Shown: positions 63,126 to 64,000 of the stretch, one piece after another
How the letters are laid out: each line of letters opens with the position of its first letter
Numbering within the stretch: the first letter of the stretch is position 1
Source: Tricholomella constricta
Taxonomy: Eukaryota; Basidiomycota; Agaricomycetes; Agaricales; Lyophyllaceae
Direction: 5' to 3'
DNA length: 64,000 bases
Assembly (NCBI GenBank): GCA_013368375.1
Contig: JAACJP010000041.1
Location: 330,774-394,773, forward strand
Translations under genes and position numbers: made by a program
The notes under the pieces: generated by a model
Seen by the model: the letters and a program-made list of their open reading frames with translations, nothing else
Told to the model about the DNA's origin: nothing
Databases searched by the model: none

Positions 63126-64000
63126 CAGGTGTGAATCTCCCCGCGGGGGTGGTCCGCGGACCCGAATAAGTGAGTGCATTTGGTGACAATTAATCATCGT
63201 TATTGACATTATATGCAGAAAAGTATACATGAGGTCTTTTGTCGCAGATGGCAATTTCAAAGCGGATCATGTTCGCCAAAAGAACAATGCCATGGATGTT
63301 TGGCTGTCGGAAGGGTCAGGTATGATGGCTAACCGGGCCAATTATAATGAGTTCCTGAAGGAAGCATTCAATGTGATGACAGTGAGTCAAGTCCGATCAC
63401 CTCTGCGGCCCAGCCCGCAGCGTTCTGTGCTAACCTCTATTTTAGAAAGCCCCTTGCGAGAATCAGTTCCGCGCTGTTGAGCAGGCAATGCTTGTGTCCA
63501 AGGCCTGTGATGTTAAAGGAATTGTAGCCATTGCATGTGCGCGGCAGCTGTTTTGCCCCCAACAGCCTGTCGGACTTCCACGCGGGTGAGCAGCAAAAGA
63601 ACGTGGACTGGGCATTCCTCCAGGCGCTTAAAACAACAAATGTGGAAGACATTGACCAGGTGTTATTGATCTATGATATTGCCTGCCAATACATGGTACA
63701 CTTTCTAAAGCGCATCGGCCACCTACTCCCCTCAGGGATGACTATTGCTCAGGCCATCGGACTACTCCATGTTCACGGTCACAAAGATGATTGCTTTAAC
63801 CGCTTTGCAACTTCATTCATTCCAGGCGCTGCTATAGTTGCGGGTGAAATTTTGGAGAGTTTGTGGGCTGTGTTGAACACTGTGTCACCAATGACCAGAA
63901 CCGCAATGTTGGCACACCGAGCGGAGATCCTGGACGACCATATGAATGATTCTAACTGGAAGAAACTCCTGCCAGATGCGTTAGTAAAATTTCATCTATT
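63126..64000 (+). pseudogene. KDZ transposase, catalytic half, frameshifted, running out of the window
   Basis: After the target duplication the frame gives PGVNLPAG-like residues, but an extra G in a G5 run (about 63142-63146) shifts it. An intron gtgagtgcat...atgcag (about 63170-63224) leads to MRSFVADGNFKADHVRQKN and DVWLSEGSGMM. A second intron (63382-63445, gtgagt...ttttag) leads to KAPCENQFRAVEQAMLVSKACD and IVAIACAR. A 2-base loss near 63547 shifts the frame again, into FAPNSLSDFHAGEQQKNVDW, LLIYDIACQY, IGLLHVHGHKDDCFNRFATSFIPGAAIVAGEILESLW and SPMTRTAMLAHRAE. These are core KDZ motifs with the catalytic acidic residues. The indels and Element 3 make this copy inactive. Confidence 0.88.

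Larger units (their letters stand above)
44180..64000 (+). mobile_element. KDZ-type DNA transposon with cargo genes, left end to beyond the window
   Basis: The left end is the terminal repeat CACATACAGGCACTACAATG at 44180, inserted in Element 4 gag. It is followed by subterminal palindromes and minisatellites. Genes follow: a small one on minus (45284-45854), a cysteine-cluster gene on plus (46111-48126), an unknown one on minus (48395-50570) and the KDZ transposase on plus (50803 onward). Element 3 splits the transposase. The right end is outside. That all these genes belong to one element is inferred from the shared CCGCGG-rich motif throughout and from the single boundary at 44180. KDZ transposons are known to be abundant and large in agaricomycetes. 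Confidence 0.7.

Overview
The window looks like a repeat-rich accessory region of a basidiomycete (mushroom-forming, Agaricomycete-type) genome. The evidence is genes split by many 45-65 bp GT-AG introns, a KDZ transposase with its cysteine-cluster N-terminus, Helitron replicase pieces of the fungal kind, several Ty3/gypsy families, and divergent fungal housekeeping genes. There are no rRNA, CRISPR or convincing tRNA genes.

Layout. 1-6064: 3' part of a decayed chromodomain Ty3/gypsy element (Element 1) with extra reading frames between integrase and 3' LTR. 6065-12247: old DNA-transposon debris (a MITE-like inverted repeat, a DDE transposase pseudogene, a Helitron remnant) and the 3' half of a spliced gene. 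12248-25004: a complete, recent 12.8 kb Ty3/gypsy element (Element 2; LTRs 1046 bp, one difference seen) that split that gene; its 5' half lies at 25005-25800. Element 2 has gag-protease and pol in a -1 frame, then two tandem, spliced, antisense genes with a Zn2Cys6-like cysteine cluster. 25801-30071: mostly non-coding, with a Helitron Rep fragment. 30072-35832: the only clear host gene block: a G-protein alpha subunit, a PPIL3-type cyclophilin, F-actin capping protein beta and an unrecognised gene. 36060-40140: a 165-bp satellite broken by a solo LTR. 40318-41604: a DUF6729-like gene fragment. 41900-64000: deeply nested transposons.

The nest reads from the outside in. Element 4 (gypsy; its 5' LTR carries a reversed solo LTR of the Element 2 family) is cut at 44180 by a KDZ DNA transposon. 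The KDZ element carries three further genes plus its transposase. Its transposase is split at 52201-63120 by Element 3 (gypsy, same family as Element 4). Element 3 pol is in turn split at 56379-60928 by a 4.55 kb non-autonomous element that has the KDZ ends.

The most notable signals are: the antisense Zn2Cys6-like gene pair inside an LTR retrotransposon, with the same cysteine pattern in a KDZ cargo gene; two textbook -1 frameshift sites; a primer-binding site that co-varies with the LTR in Elements 3 and 4, which points to self-priming; and the nested KDZ structure.
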